Origin: Candidatus Accumulibacter affinis | Lineage (GTDB): Bacteria; Pseudomonadota; Gammaproteobacteria; Burkholderiales; Rhodocyclaceae | Assembly: GCA_016713625.1 (NCBI GenBank) | Contig: JADJOT010000008.1 | Span: forward strand, 1 to 64,000 | DNA length: 64,000 nucleotides | Reading direction: 5' to 3' | Part shown: in pieces, positions 11,100 to 19,854 of the stretch | Layout: every line of letters starts with the position of its first letter | How positions within the stretch are numbered: the first letter of the stretch is position 1 | Notes under the pieces: generated by a model | Databases searched by the model: none | What the model saw: only the letters and a program-made list of their open reading frames with translations | What the model was told of the DNA's origin: nothing | Translations under genes and position numbers: made by a program

Positions 11100-13103
11100 T
11101 TACGTCAACGGCGGCCGGTAAGTCCACGAAAAGGTTCCGGTCGATCCGGTGAACAGCAGCTTGGTCGCCGCATCGCTCCTGCGCAGGCGGACCTTCAGAT
11201 CCTTGCCAGGGAGTTCGCTGAGCGGCGTATCGGCGAGGCGAAGCAGCAAGGCAGCGACACGCGTTTCCCCGTCAATCCGGTCGACCGAGCAGGCCAGGCC
11301 GCTGCAGGACTGCTCCCTGGCCGCCAGCAGGTCGGCGATTTGTGCCCGCAGGGCGTTCAACCCGGCATCCTGCTCCTTGACCAGATCAGCCAGCTGCGAC
11401 AGCGTCCGCAGGGCCGGGGCAACCAGCACCGAAAGCCGCCGCCAGGCAAGGTGCTGCTCCGGGTTCAGACTCACCTCGTGGCGGCGCAGCTTGCCGCCCA
11501 GCAGCAGGTAACGGGCGAGTCCCTGGTCGCCACGCAGGGCATCCATTCCGGCGCGATGATCGGCAAGCGCTGCCTCCAGTGCGGCACGCTTCGTTTGCAG
11601 CACGGCGATCTGCGCATCCTGGCTGGACAGGTCGGGTAAGCGCAGCAGCAACACGCTGTCAACCTCGCGGCGTGAACGGGCAAGACCGACATGGATGTTC
11701 TTGCCGGCCAGCGCGCAAGCCTCCGAGATATCGAGCTTGAGTTCATCGGCAACGATATCGCAACTGGTGGCGTGCCCGATGATCACCTGTTGACCAATGA
11801 TCAGACAGTGGTCCGCCCGTTGTACGTTGATGCAGCCGTGCTGCGCGATCAACGTCGATCCGGAGGCGATCCCGTCAATCATGATGTCGCCTCCGGCGTT
11901 GCTGGCGCTGCCGCCAACGAGGTTACGTTTCAGGCGGACCAGGCCACCGCTGGAAATGATTTTGCCGAAGACGTCAGCGTAAGCGGTGATGCTGCGGCAT
12001 TGAACAATACGCTTTTCCTGAATCTCGCCATGCTGTTCATATTCATCGCCGGTGAGCAGGAGGTCGCCGGTCGTGCGCGCGCTCACCCCCTCGTGGCTGA
12101 CGATCCTGTCAGCGACCGAAAACTGGTTGCTACGGCGGTCGATGTTGAGGAATCCACAAACCGAGGCCAACAGATACTCCCCATCCTTTTCCCGGCTGAC
12201 GCAGGTCCCTGCGCCAGCCAGTTCCTGCAGGTCGAAATCCTTCGGTAGCGGTGCCGGCAAGGCTTCGCCGCTGATGTCACGCCCGTCCTGGCCCAAGGTG
12301 CGCGCTGTCTTCATGACCAGGCGAATGCCGGCGGCGACCTGCGGATAGCGCGTCTCGAACTGGCGCAGATCGACCCGGTCGCCGACCACCCGGCGCGGCG
12401 CATTGTTCCGATGCAGCCCAGGTGCCTGCTCGCAGATTTCGGCATTCTTGCCGGGTACGCATGGCCGGCTACGGGCGACGACCCGCCGTTCCGGCCGGTC
12501 GAGTTCGATTCCTTCGCACACCGCAGCGATGTCAAGGCCGAAGCGTACGCCTTGCCTCCAGGCGCTGACAATGAACTCGTCGATGTCGAGGTAGATCCGT
12601 TGCTCAGAGCATGCCTGACCATGGCCCGAGCCCACCTGGTGTGCAGTGGTTTCCTGCTCGGTCGTCGCCTGCTCAGCATCGGCTTCGCTGTAGAGCGGTT
12701 CGAAGAGATAAACCGCTTGGTCACCTTCGATTGCCAAGGCCTTGTAGAGGACCTGGCGCTCCGGCCGGAAGGCCGTGATGTCAGCAGCGAGATAAACCTC
12801 ATCTTCGCCGTCCTCAGCTCGGCCAGGCGGCTCGTCGTAGAGCAGGGAAACGAGCTGCGCGTAATCGAGGGCGCGAAAGTAGAGGCCCGAGGCGACCACG
12901 CGATTGACGAACGAGGGAAAATCAGTCGCTGCTTCGAGTTGCGAACGCCTGACGTGCAGGCCGGCATCCCGCTGCACGACAAAGCCCGACAGGGCGATCT
13001 GCCCCTCCTCGAGGTCGGCGAGATTGCCGATGGCGCTTTTCGGTAAGGGTAGCATAACGACAGTCAGCTCCGGGGCGGTTGGCAGCGCGGTCATGGCGTC
13101 CAC
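11100..13103 (-). CDS. FapA/DUF342 family protein
   Basis: A 667-residue cytoplasmic protein without signal peptide or membrane segments. The centre, about residues 290-480, is a run of glycine-rich beta-helix turns typical of DUF342 (FapA, flagellar assembly protein A), for example GGLVRLKRNLVGGSASNAGG. A predicted coiled coil rich in leucine and alanine follows (about 510-620). DUF342 proteins in other bacteria have been linked to flagella or polysaccharide-related regulation, but the biochemical role is unsettled. No flagellar gene is in the window. It is convergent with cphA and divergent from the lipoprotein gene at 13204. ATG 13103 is used; MLPLPKS at 13055 is an alternative start. Confidence 0.75.
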   Translation of the reverse strand: MDAMTALPTAPELTVVMLPLPKSAIGNLADLEEGQIALSGFVVQRDAGLHVRRSQLEAATDFPSFVNRVVASGLYFRALDYAQLVSLLYDEPPGRAEDGEDEVYLAADITAFRPERQVLYKALAIEGDQAVYLFEPLYSEADAEQATTEQETTAHQVGSGHGQACSEQRIYLDIDEFIVSAWRQGVRFGLDIAAVCEGIELDRPERRVVARSRPCVPGKNAEICEQAPGLHRNNAPRRVVGDRVDLRQFETRYPQVAAGIRLVMKTARTLGQDGRDISGEALPAPLPKDFDLQELAGAGTCVSREKDGEYLLASVCGFLNIDRRSNQFSVADRIVSHEGVSARTTGDLLLTGDEYEQHGEIQEKRIVQCRSITAYADVFGKIISSGGLVRLKRNLVGGSASNAGGDIMIDGIASGSTLIAQHGCINVQRADHCLIIGQQVIIGHATSCDIVADELKLDISEACALAGKNIHVGLARSRREVDSVLLLRLPDLSSQDAQIAVLQTKRAALEAALADHRAGMDALRGDQGLARYLLLGGKLRRHEVSLNPEQHLAWRRLSVLVAPALRTLSQLADLVKEQDAGLNALRAQIADLLAAREQSCSGLACSVDRIDGETRVAALLLRLADTPLSELPGKDLKVRLRRSDAATKLLFTGSTGTFSWTYRPPLT

Positions 13104-13203
13104 GGCGCTGGCCTGTCAGCCTACCAGAAACAACGGGCGATAAGGCGCTCGACACACGTCAGCCTATCCGCGCTTGCCGCGTTAATGGTATTTTAGGGGC
13201 CTG

Positions 13204-13755
13204 ATGAACTCAGCCATGTCCAATCCACGCCAATCGACACCTCTGCTGGTGGTCCTCCTCACGGCCTGCGTCAGCCTGCCGCCGGAAGGTCCCTCGGTCA
13301 TGGCCCTGCCCGGGTCGGGTCAGAGCTTCGCGCAGTTCCGTGCTGACGACGCGATGTGCAGGAACTATGCCCAGCAGGCGATCGCGCCGTCTAGCCCTGA
13401 AGCGGCTGCCGTCAATGCCGGCGTCGCCAGTGCCGCGCTTGGCACCGCAGTCGGAGCAGCCATCGGCGCCGCGGCGAATGGATCGAGCGGTGCTGCCGTC
13501 GGCGCCGGGGTCGGCCTGCTCGCCGGCAGTGCCAGCGGAGTCGCCGCCAGCAACACCTCAAGCTACCTCATGCAGCAACGTTACGACCAGAATTATGTGC
13601 AGTGCATGTACGCGCGCGGCCACAAAGTGCCGCTGGTCGGGGGGCAGACGCTGCTGCACGATGGCGGACAATCGTCCCCGCCGCCTCCGCCGCGAGGCAT
13701 TGCGCCACCGCCACCACCACCGCGCGGCCTGCCGCCACCGCCACCACCGCGTTAA
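13204..13755 (+). CDS. Glycine-zipper lipoprotein with polyproline tail
   Basis: 183 residues. A short N-terminal hydrophobic segment ends in a lipobox (LLTAC, cysteine about residue 22), so export and lipidation are likely. Residues about 75-120 form a glycine zipper: small residues (G, A, S) spaced for membrane-helix packing, ending in the GVGLLAGSASGVAASN block. A conserved MQQRYDQNYVQCMYARGHKVP motif region follows, as in other betaproteobacterial glycine-zipper proteins. The last 28 residues are three near-perfect copies of PPPPPPRG separated by two residues. That tail is unusual for the family. No function can be assigned beyond an outer-membrane-associated or periplasmic structural role. 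Confidence 0.75.
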   Translation: MNSAMSNPRQSTPLLVVLLTACVSLPPEGPSVMALPGSGQSFAQFRADDAMCRNYAQQAIAPSSPEAAAVNAGVASAALGTAVGAAIGAAANGSSGAAVGAGVGLLAGSASGVAASNTSSYLMQQRYDQNYVQCMYARGHKVPLVGGQTLLHDGGQSSPPPPPRGIAPPPPPPRGLPPPPPPR

Positions 13756-13756
13756 T

Positions 13757-13782
13757 GTGAAAGTCGCTTGGGCGACTTTCAC
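13757..13782 (+). terminator. Perfect 11-bp hairpin after lipoprotein gene
   Basis: GTGAAAGTCGC and its exact reverse complement flank a TTGG loop, starting two bases after the stop codon. There is no T tract, so it is either a weak terminator or an mRNA-stabilising stem between the lipoprotein gene and the pseudouridine synthase gene. The next ribosome-binding site (GGTAAGGA) starts directly at its 3' edge. Confidence 0.5.
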
Positions 13783-13801
13783 GGTAAGGAAAAGCCCCGC
13801 C

Positions 13802-15130
13802 ATGTCCCGCCCGACCCTGAAACTGCCCAAAAAGCCTGCCCCTGGCGACCGCGAAACGCCGGGCCGCGCGCGCAAACCGATTCGCCGTGGCTCGCCGGCC
13901 AGCAAGCATGCTGCCGCGCGCCGTGTTGACGGCAAATGGGCGGTGCCGGCAGTGCCGGCGGACGCCGACAAGCGAACACCAGCACGCTTCCGTGGCGACG
14001 CCACGGGGACAGATCGCAGTCAGCCGGCGAGGGTGGAAGCTGTCGCAGCACCGCAGCGAGACAGCACAGCGGCGGCTCCAGAACGTGGCAGCAAGGCAAT
14101 TGAGCAGGTCGCGGAGGGTCCTGGCGAGGGGAGACCTGACGGCCGCTTCCCGGAGGCTGGCGGGCCACCGGCCAACGGGCGCCCTCAGCAGAGGTCGAAG
14201 ACCTATCCCCAACGCGGCATTGCGCGGAGTACCGGAGCGCGCGCTTTCCCCCCTCCGCCACGGCGCTCTGAAGGTGATCTACCCGCGCCGGCCGGCCGGC
14301 AGAGCGGCCCGCCAGCCCTGGCGCCCGCGTTGCAGGTCCCGGCGACGGCAGTGCCCGAGACGCCGGCAACGACGACCAGGATGCCGCGCGGCTTGCCGAA
14401 AGAGTCGCCGCGGCTGTCTCGCCTGGTCAGTGAATTGGCTGCCTGCTCGCGACGCGAAGCGGACGAATGGATCGAGAACGGCTGGGTCAGCGTCGACGGC
14501 GTGGTCGTCGCTCGGTTGGGTGCAAGGGTCAGCCCGAAGGCGAAAATCGGGATCAATGACGTGGCGAGCAGACACCAGACCGAAAGTGTCACGATCCTCT
14601 TCAACAAGCCCTGTGACCCGGCCGAGGCAGCGGTAGAAGAAGATAGTGACAACGCGGTCGCACTGATCCGTTCGGATAATCACTGGCCGGAAGACAGCAA
14701 TTCCTGCCGTTTCCAGGCGACGCATCTGCGCGGACTGGCCCTGGCCGGACGTATCGAGAACGACGAGGGCGGCATGCTGGTGTTTACTCAGTCAGGCAGC
14801 GTTGCCCGCCGCCTGACTGGCGGTGATTCGCGACTGGAGAAGGAATACCACGTACGCGTCGAGGGCGAGTTGCCGCCGGATGGCCTGGAACGGCTGCGGC
14901 ATGGTTTGACGCTGGACAAGGTCAAGCTGTTGCCCGCGCAGGTGTCATGGCTGAGCGAGCAACAATTGCGCTTCGTCCTGCACGAGAGTCGAAAACGGCA
15001 GATTCGCGGCATGTGTGAGCAGCTTGGTTTGCGGGCGACCACCATCAAGCGAGTCCGTATCGGCAGCGTCTCACTTGGCAAACTGGCCGCCGGGCAATGG
15101 CGCTACCTGCGGGCGGACGAGCGTTTCTGA
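13802..15130 (+). CDS. RsuA/RluF-family rRNA pseudouridine synthase with long basic N-terminus
   Basis: 442 residues; GGTAAGGA ribosome-binding site. Residues 1 to about 195 are low-complexity, rich in R, P, A and G. The S4 RNA-binding domain begins at about 200 (RLSRLVSELAACSRREADEW). The catalytic fold follows, with QATHLRGLALAGRIENDEGG and the C-terminal ESRKRQIRGMCEQLGL motif. The family isomerises a specific uridine in 16S or 23S rRNA. Its catalytic Asp sits in GRLD; here the position reads GRIE, so Asp is replaced by Glu. Activity is therefore doubtful. The fold assignment is firm; the choice between RluF and other RsuA-type members is not. Confidence 0.8.
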   Translation: MSRPTLKLPKKPAPGDRETPGRARKPIRRGSPASKHAAARRVDGKWAVPAVPADADKRTPARFRGDATGTDRSQPARVEAVAAPQRDSTAAAPERGSKAIEQVAEGPGEGRPDGRFPEAGGPPANGRPQQRSKTYPQRGIARSTGARAFPPPPRRSEGDLPAPAGRQSGPPALAPALQVPATAVPETPATTTRMPRGLPKESPRLSRLVSELAACSRREADEWIENGWVSVDGVVVARLGARVSPKAKIGINDVASRHQTESVTILFNKPCDPAEAAVEEDSDNAVALIRSDNHWPEDSNSCRFQATHLRGLALAGRIENDEGGMLVFTQSGSVARRLTGGDSRLEKEYHVRVEGELPPDGLERLRHGLTLDKVKLLPAQVSWLSEQQLRFVLHESRKRQIRGMCEQLGLRATTIKRVRIGSVSLGKLAAGQWRYLRADERF

Positions 15131-15131
15131 A

Positions 15132-15149
15132 GCCGCTGCCGACAGCGGC
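15132..15149 (+). terminator. Hairpin just after the pseudouridine synthase gene
   Basis: GCCGCTG-CCGA-CAGCGGC, 7-bp perfect stem, begins one base after the stop codon. It has no T run. A second 6-bp hairpin (AGCCGT-GACG-ACGGCT, 15195-15210) lies between these convergent genes and could serve the opposite strand. Confidence 0.4.
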
Positions 15150-15243
15150 CTTGCCGTTGCCAGGAGGCGTGTCGAGGATCGTCAGGACGAGGAAAGCCGT
15201 GACGACGGCTGACCGGCCAACGCCGCGCTGCTCATGAAGCAGG

Positions 15244-15966
15244 CTATTCGACGACCGGTGGATCGATCGTGTGACCTGCAGCGTCCCCTGGCGGCAGCTC
15301 CTGGACTTTTTTGGGAACGATTTCGGACGGCTTGCCACCGACGTGGCGGTACTGCTCCTGCAGAGTCCTGGAGTTCGGACTATATTCCAGGCCGGTTCGT
15401 ACCAGAGGCTTGGCTTCAGCCGCGTGCCCGGACCGGATCAGAAACTCTGCCCAGTGTGAGTAGGCGGGCCAGTAGTCCGGTTTGAGTGCTCGCGCCTTGG
15501 CAAACGACTGGTTGGCATCATTGGGGAGGGCGAGGCGCAGTTCGACCTCGCCGATCGCAGTATGGATTTCCGGAAGGAGGATGAAATCCTTGCTGGCGTG
15601 CTTGGTCACGTACAGGTAATTGCTGCGAGCTTCGCTCAGCTGGAATGCCCTGACTGGCGGCGGCGTGTTGCTGCGCAGGGCGCGTTGCCTGTGGACCAAG
15701 CCGATGCAATAGTGATGTATGTGCCAGAAATTATCACCCATCATGGCGACATAAGGCTTGGCTCCGGGGGAAGGGGCGCCAGGCGCGCCACTGTTTCCCG
15801 AGCCCTCCACGTAGGGACAATAGCGTGGGAGCAGCGACATTTCCTCTCTGGTGATGTCAAGCGCGGCAACGGCAATGGTGCTGCTGCCCGTCAATCCAAG
15901 AACGAGTATCAGACGTGCGGCGGTGGTGCCGGAAAGATGTCGGGACAGGCTGTTGTAGCGGAGCAT
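15244..15966 (-). CDS. Secreted TPR-like hypothetical protein
   Basis: 240 residues with a signal peptide (basic start, hydrophobic stretch LILVLGLTG, likely cut after AVAA at about residue 35). Cysteines occur in CPYV and HHYC motifs near residues 50 and 87. The second half has helical pairs like tetratricopeptide repeats (ANQSFAKARALKPDYWPAYS and following), usually a protein-interaction scaffold. It is located just downstream of the exosortase-A-associated genes on the same strand; similar TPR proteins accompany exopolysaccharide loci, so a role in envelope polysaccharide assembly is possible. No enzyme motif seen. Confidence 0.65.
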   Translation of the reverse strand: MLRYNSLSRHLSGTTAARLILVLGLTGSSTIAVAALDITREEMSLLPRYCPYVEGSGNSGAPGAPSPGAKPYVAMMGDNFWHIHHYCIGLVHRQRALRSNTPPPVRAFQLSEARSNYLYVTKHASKDFILLPEIHTAIGEVELRLALPNDANQSFAKARALKPDYWPAYSHWAEFLIRSGHAAEAKPLVRTGLEYSPNSRTLQEQYRHVGGKPSEIVPKKVQELPPGDAAGHTIDPPVVE

Positions 15967-16145
15967 GTTCGGGTTCCGTAAGGGTTAAAGAGGGTCAGCG
16001 TCTTCCTGGAACTGCGCCGTTGCTGGTGAGCCAGATTTGGCCGGGTAGCTTCCGCCCTTCCAGATGCTTCGGTTGGCTGCGCTGCCGGCAAGGTCCTGGC
16101 TGCTCCAGCGTTGGTCACTCCCGGGCGGGAAGAACGTTTCGCCAT

Positions 16146-17383
16146 TCACACCAGCAGCTCGGTGCACGGCGGATGTCCGAGAAAAGCCTGTGGGCTGGCG
16201 GTAAAGCCATAGGCGCCCGATTGAAAAATCACCACCAGATCGCCGGCCCGCGCGACGGCAAGCTCCATTCGGTCTGCCAGCAAGTCCAGCGGCGTACACA
16301 GCGGACCCACGACGGACACCGTTTCGCGCTCAGCCGGCAGCATCCGGTTGCCGATAGCGACGGGGTAATTCTTGCGGATCACCTGGCCAAAATTGCCGGA
16401 CGCCGAGAGATGGTGGTGCAGCCCACCATCACTGACCAGAAAGGTCTGGCCGCGCGAGAGCTTGCGGTCGACGATGCGTGCGACGTAGATACCTGCTTCG
16501 CCGACCAGATATCTGCCCAGTTCGATGACCAGTTCCGCCTCTGGCAACTCGCGGCGGGCACGCTCGGCGATGCCTGCAAGGTTGGCGGCGATTGGCGCCA
16601 GGTCAAGCGGCTGCTCCCCCGGGAAGTAGGGGATGCCGAAGCCACCGCCGAGATTGAGGAAGCGCACCGCCGACGGTGCGGATTGGGCGAGGCGCAAGGC
16701 GAGTTCATAGCTCTTGCCCTGTGCTTCCACGATGGCTTCAGGTTTCAGGTTCTGTGAGCCGGCGAAGAGGTGGAAGCCTTCAAAGGCCATGCCGCTGCGG
16801 CCGATCTCGGCCAGCAGTTCGGGCACCTGCTCGGCATCTACACCAAACTGTTTGGCGCCCCCACCCATCTTCATTCCTGAACTCTTGAGTTCGAAATCCG
16901 GGTTGACTCGTACGGCAAGGCGCGCCACGTCGCCCGTATCATCGCAAATCGAAGCCAGTTCGGCGACTTCGCGAAACGATTCAATATTGATCAGAATCCC
17001 GGCGGCAACCGCCTGCTGCAACTCGACCCGTCGTTTGGCAGGGCCGGCAAAGCTGATTTCCTGCGCATCTGCGCCCGCGTCAAGAGCAACTTTCAGTTCG
17101 CCGGCAGATGCCACGTCGATTCCGTCGACCAGTCCTGCCATGTGGCAGACCAGGGCGGGCATCGGATTGGCCTTCATCGCATAGTGCAGCTTCAGGGAGG
17201 GGGCAGGGCCGCACGCAGTTCGCTGACGCGTCGCGTCAGCAAATGCCGATCATAAGCATAAAAAGGGGTTTGCCCAACGCGCGCTGCGAGTCGCGATAGC
17301 GCTATGCCGCCGATCATGAGCTCGCCATCCTGTACCGCAAACTGACTCATCTGCGGGTGCACCGGGGAGGTTCGCGCGCTCAC
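16146..17383 (-). pseudogene. PLP-dependent decarboxylase, exosortase A system-associated, one frameshift
   Basis: Ornithine/diaminopimelate decarboxylase-like fold (PLP-binding alanine-racemase-type barrel). The PLP lysine lies in HYAMKANPMP. The sequence continues through GVDAEQVPELLAEIG and LNLGGGFGIPYFPGE and ends TELLV. The first about 60 codons (17192-17383) are in another frame. The break is a one-base loss in the G run 17199-17203 on the plus strand; repaired, the protein reads ALPP-SLKLHYAMKANP. Length would be about 412 residues, as in this decarboxylase family. This family is known to occur beside an AMP-forming acyl-CoA ligase in exosortase A/EPS loci, which fits the neighbour at 17515. 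Its substrate is unknown. A start at MSQFAVQDGE inside the first piece is also possible. Confidence 0.8.
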
Positions 17384-17514
17384 CGGAAGTTGCCTCGATG
17401 CTCAGCGTTGACGATTTGAAGCCGGACCGGAGCATGCGTCGTTCCGGACCGCTGGCGACGACCTGAAGGCGAAGGAACTGTCGCCCGGGGCGCTGCCGTT
17501 TTCGGATGCATGCG

Positions 17515-19131
17515 CTATTCCTGCCCTGGCACGGGCGTAGCGGTCGAAGCACGGAACTCGCTGGCCAGAGCCTGGCGGTCGATCTTGCCGTTGGGGTTGC
17601 GTGGCAAGGGGCCTGACCGCACGGTGATCCCCGTCGGCAGCATGTACGCGGGCACCCGGTCGCGGCATTCGGCGAGCAGCGCGGCGGTATCCAGAGTCCC
17701 GCCAGCGGCTGGCGTGGCAATCACCTGGATGGCTTGCCCGAGCGTGGGGTGGTCAACGCCAAAGGCAACGCACTCACCAACCAGGCGGGTGGCGTAGATG
17801 ACCTCCTCGACCTCGGTGGGACTGACCCGATAGCCAGAGGTTTTCATCATTTCGTCGCGGCGACCGATGAAGTAGAGGAATCCCTCCTCATCCCTGCGCA
17901 CCGTGTCGCCCGAAAAAACCGCGATTTCGGGCAGCACCAGGCCGCGATCGCGGCCCGGCGTGTTTGCCGGGAGTGGTTTGTAGCGCTCTGCGGTTTTTTC
18001 GGGGTCGTTCCAGTAACCCATGCCGACCAGGGCACCACGATGGACGAGTTCGCCTGCTTCGTTGGCCGCGCAGGCTGATCCGTCTTCGCGCAAGACCAGG
18101 ATTTCAGCGTTCGGGATGGCCTTGCCGATCGAATCAGGCCGCCGGTCAACCTCGTCCGGAGGAAGGTAGGTCGAGCGGAAGGCTTCGGTCAGTCCATACA
18201 TCAGGTAGGGCTTGCTCGCTGGCAGGCGCGCGCGCAGTGCGGCCAGTGTTTCGCGCGGCATGCGTCCGCCGGTATTGGCGAAATAGCGCAGATGTTCGCT
18301 GATTGCCGCCGGCCATTCGAGTTGCGCGAGCTGGATGTAGAGCGGCGGGACCGCCGTCAGTCCGGTTACTCTTTCGCGTGCCAACGCCTTGAGGACGTCC
18401 TGGGGCAACAGGTAATTGAGCAGGACGACTCGCGCACCGACATGAAATGCGGTCGTAAGCTGGCTGAAGCCGGCATCGAAAGACAGGGGCAGGGCGGCCA
18501 GCAGCGTGTCTTCGGCGCTATTTTCAAGATAGCTGGCAACGCTCCTGGCGCCGGCAAGCATGTTCCGGTGCGAGAGCACGACTCCTTTCGGCTTGCCGGT
18601 ACTCCCCGAGGTATAGAGAATCGCCGCCATGTCGGTATCGATTACCCGGTGGCCATTCTGCGCCGCACTGTGCATCAGCCCGTTCCAGCCCAGGCAGGCC
18701 AGCGGACCAGTGCTGGCTGGGAACGGTTCGGCGTTGACCAGCAGCAGGTGTTGCAAATCATCGCAGGAAGGCAGTACCGGCGCGAGCAGCGCCAGGCGTT
18801 CGTGGGAGGTAAGCAGCGACCGCACATTGCAGTCGCGCAGAATGTAGGCTACCTGCGCGGCCTTCAGCAAGGGGTTCAGCGGCACGAAGACGCAGCCTGC
18901 CGCCGCCGCGCCAAAGCTGGCAACGACGGTTTCCAGCCGCTTCTCGAGGTAGATGGCAATCCTTTCGCCGCGCTGCAGGCCGAGCCCGACGATGCCGCTG
19001 ACAAAACCCGCGATCGCTAGCTGGAGGCTCTCGTAGCTCATTGACCGTTTGCCATAGGTCAGGGCGACAGCGTCGGGGTGGCGATCGGCGGAGCGGCTGA
19101 TCAGTTCACTGAGAAGGTTTGCGTCAGTCAT
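17515..19131 (-). CDS. AMP-forming acyl-CoA ligase, exosortase A system-associated
   Basis: 538 residues from ATG 19131. ANL-superfamily motifs are present: the P-loop-like ILYTSGSTGKPKG, YGLTEAF, GDTVRRDEEGFLYFIGR, and the C-terminal catalytic lysine region NPNGKIDRQAL. These enzymes activate carboxylic acids as acyl-AMP and transfer them to CoA or a carrier protein. Together with the downstream PLP decarboxylase this is the gene pair found in exosortase A systems. The open frame extends upstream to 19410 but that part has no family similarity. The 131-base gap to the decarboxylase holds no acyl-carrier-protein gene, although one is often present in such loci. Exact substrate unknown. Confidence 0.85.
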   Translation of the reverse strand: MTDANLLSELISRSADRHPDAVALTYGKRSMSYESLQLAIAGFVSGIVGLGLQRGERIAIYLEKRLETVVASFGAAAAGCVFVPLNPLLKAAQVAYILRDCNVRSLLTSHERLALLAPVLPSCDDLQHLLLVNAEPFPASTGPLACLGWNGLMHSAAQNGHRVIDTDMAAILYTSGSTGKPKGVVLSHRNMLAGARSVASYLENSAEDTLLAALPLSFDAGFSQLTTAFHVGARVVLLNYLLPQDVLKALARERVTGLTAVPPLYIQLAQLEWPAAISEHLRYFANTGGRMPRETLAALRARLPASKPYLMYGLTEAFRSTYLPPDEVDRRPDSIGKAIPNAEILVLREDGSACAANEAGELVHRGALVGMGYWNDPEKTAERYKPLPANTPGRDRGLVLPEIAVFSGDTVRRDEEGFLYFIGRRDEMMKTSGYRVSPTEVEEVIYATRLVGECVAFGVDHPTLGQAIQVIATPAAGGTLDTAALLAECRDRVPAYMLPTGITVRSGPLPRNPNGKIDRQALASEFRASTATPVPGQE

Positions 19132-19539
19132 TTTTCGGCGTGCGCGATCGAATCGGCGCAGGCGAATCTTAACGGGAAGACGCTTCCGGACTGTGAAATT
19201 ATTCCCCTTCCTGCGGAAAACACTGCCGCAGGCGCTTCCCCGGCCAGTGGTTTGCACGTCATCATTTGTGGATTTGCCGAAAATCTGCCGGTCGACCGCC
19301 GGCCAGCAGTCTGGCTGGTCCTGCCGGTCATGCGCGTGTGTGTCGGGTGGCCGCGGCAGCAGTCGAGTTTCCGGCATGACCTGAAGCAGGGCATGAAGCT
19401 GGTACGGCAAGGTATTGTTGTCGCAGGACTTCCTTCGCTGTCGTAAGCGGCAAGTAAGTATTGGTCATTATGATCGCTCGCTAGCCATGATAAGTGGCTC
19501 GACATTTGTAATCTGTACATTCCTGGAGGAGACAAGAAA
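19132..19539. other. Divergent intergenic region upstream of DUF485-actP
   Basis: 408 bases between oppositely oriented genes, so promoters for both directions are expected here. The best plus-strand candidate is TTGGTC (19461) with CATGAT (19486), but the spacer is 19 bases and the match is poor. No RNA gene or repeat seen. Confidence 0.4.
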
Positions 19540-19854
19540 GTGAACGACGACATCGTTGCACGGATTGAAGCCAATCCCAAGTACCACGAACTGGTGCGCA
19601 AGCGCTCGGCTTACAGCATCACCATGTCCATCCTGATGATCATCGTCTATTACGGCTACATCCTGTTGATTGCCTTCAACAAGGAATGGCTGGGCACGCC
19701 GATTGCACCCGGTGTGGTGACGACGATCGGCATTCCGCTGGGGGTCGGTGTGATTATTTTCACCATCGTCATTACCAACATTTATGTCCGCAAGGCCAAC
19801 ACCGAGTTCGACGACATGAGTGCCGAGGTCATCAGGGAGGCCAGCAAGAAATGA
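19540..19854 (+). CDS. DUF485 small membrane protein, partner of ActP
   Basis: 104 residues from a GTG start, with a strong CTGGAGGAGA ribosome-binding site 9-14 bases upstream. Two hydrophobic helices (about 30-50 and 64-86) are separated by a short loop. The family (YjcH-like) is almost always encoded immediately before the acetate permease gene and is thought to assist it. Its TGA overlaps the actP ATG (ATGA), so the two are translationally coupled. Role beyond that is not known. Confidence 0.85.
   Translation: MNDDIVARIEANPKYHELVRKRSAYSITMSILMIIVYYGYILLIAFNKEWLGTPIAPGVVTTIGIPLGVGVIIFTIVITNIYVRKANTEFDDMSAEVIREASKK

Noticed and set aside
13680..13755. CCGCCACCA-type repeats as a minisatellite
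   Set aside because: They are in frame and encode the polyproline tail of the lipoprotein.
15909..16145. 78-residue minus-strand frame overlapping the decarboxylase stop
   Set aside because: Ser/Arg/Thr-rich with no similarity and it overlaps the secreted TPR protein start; judged chance.
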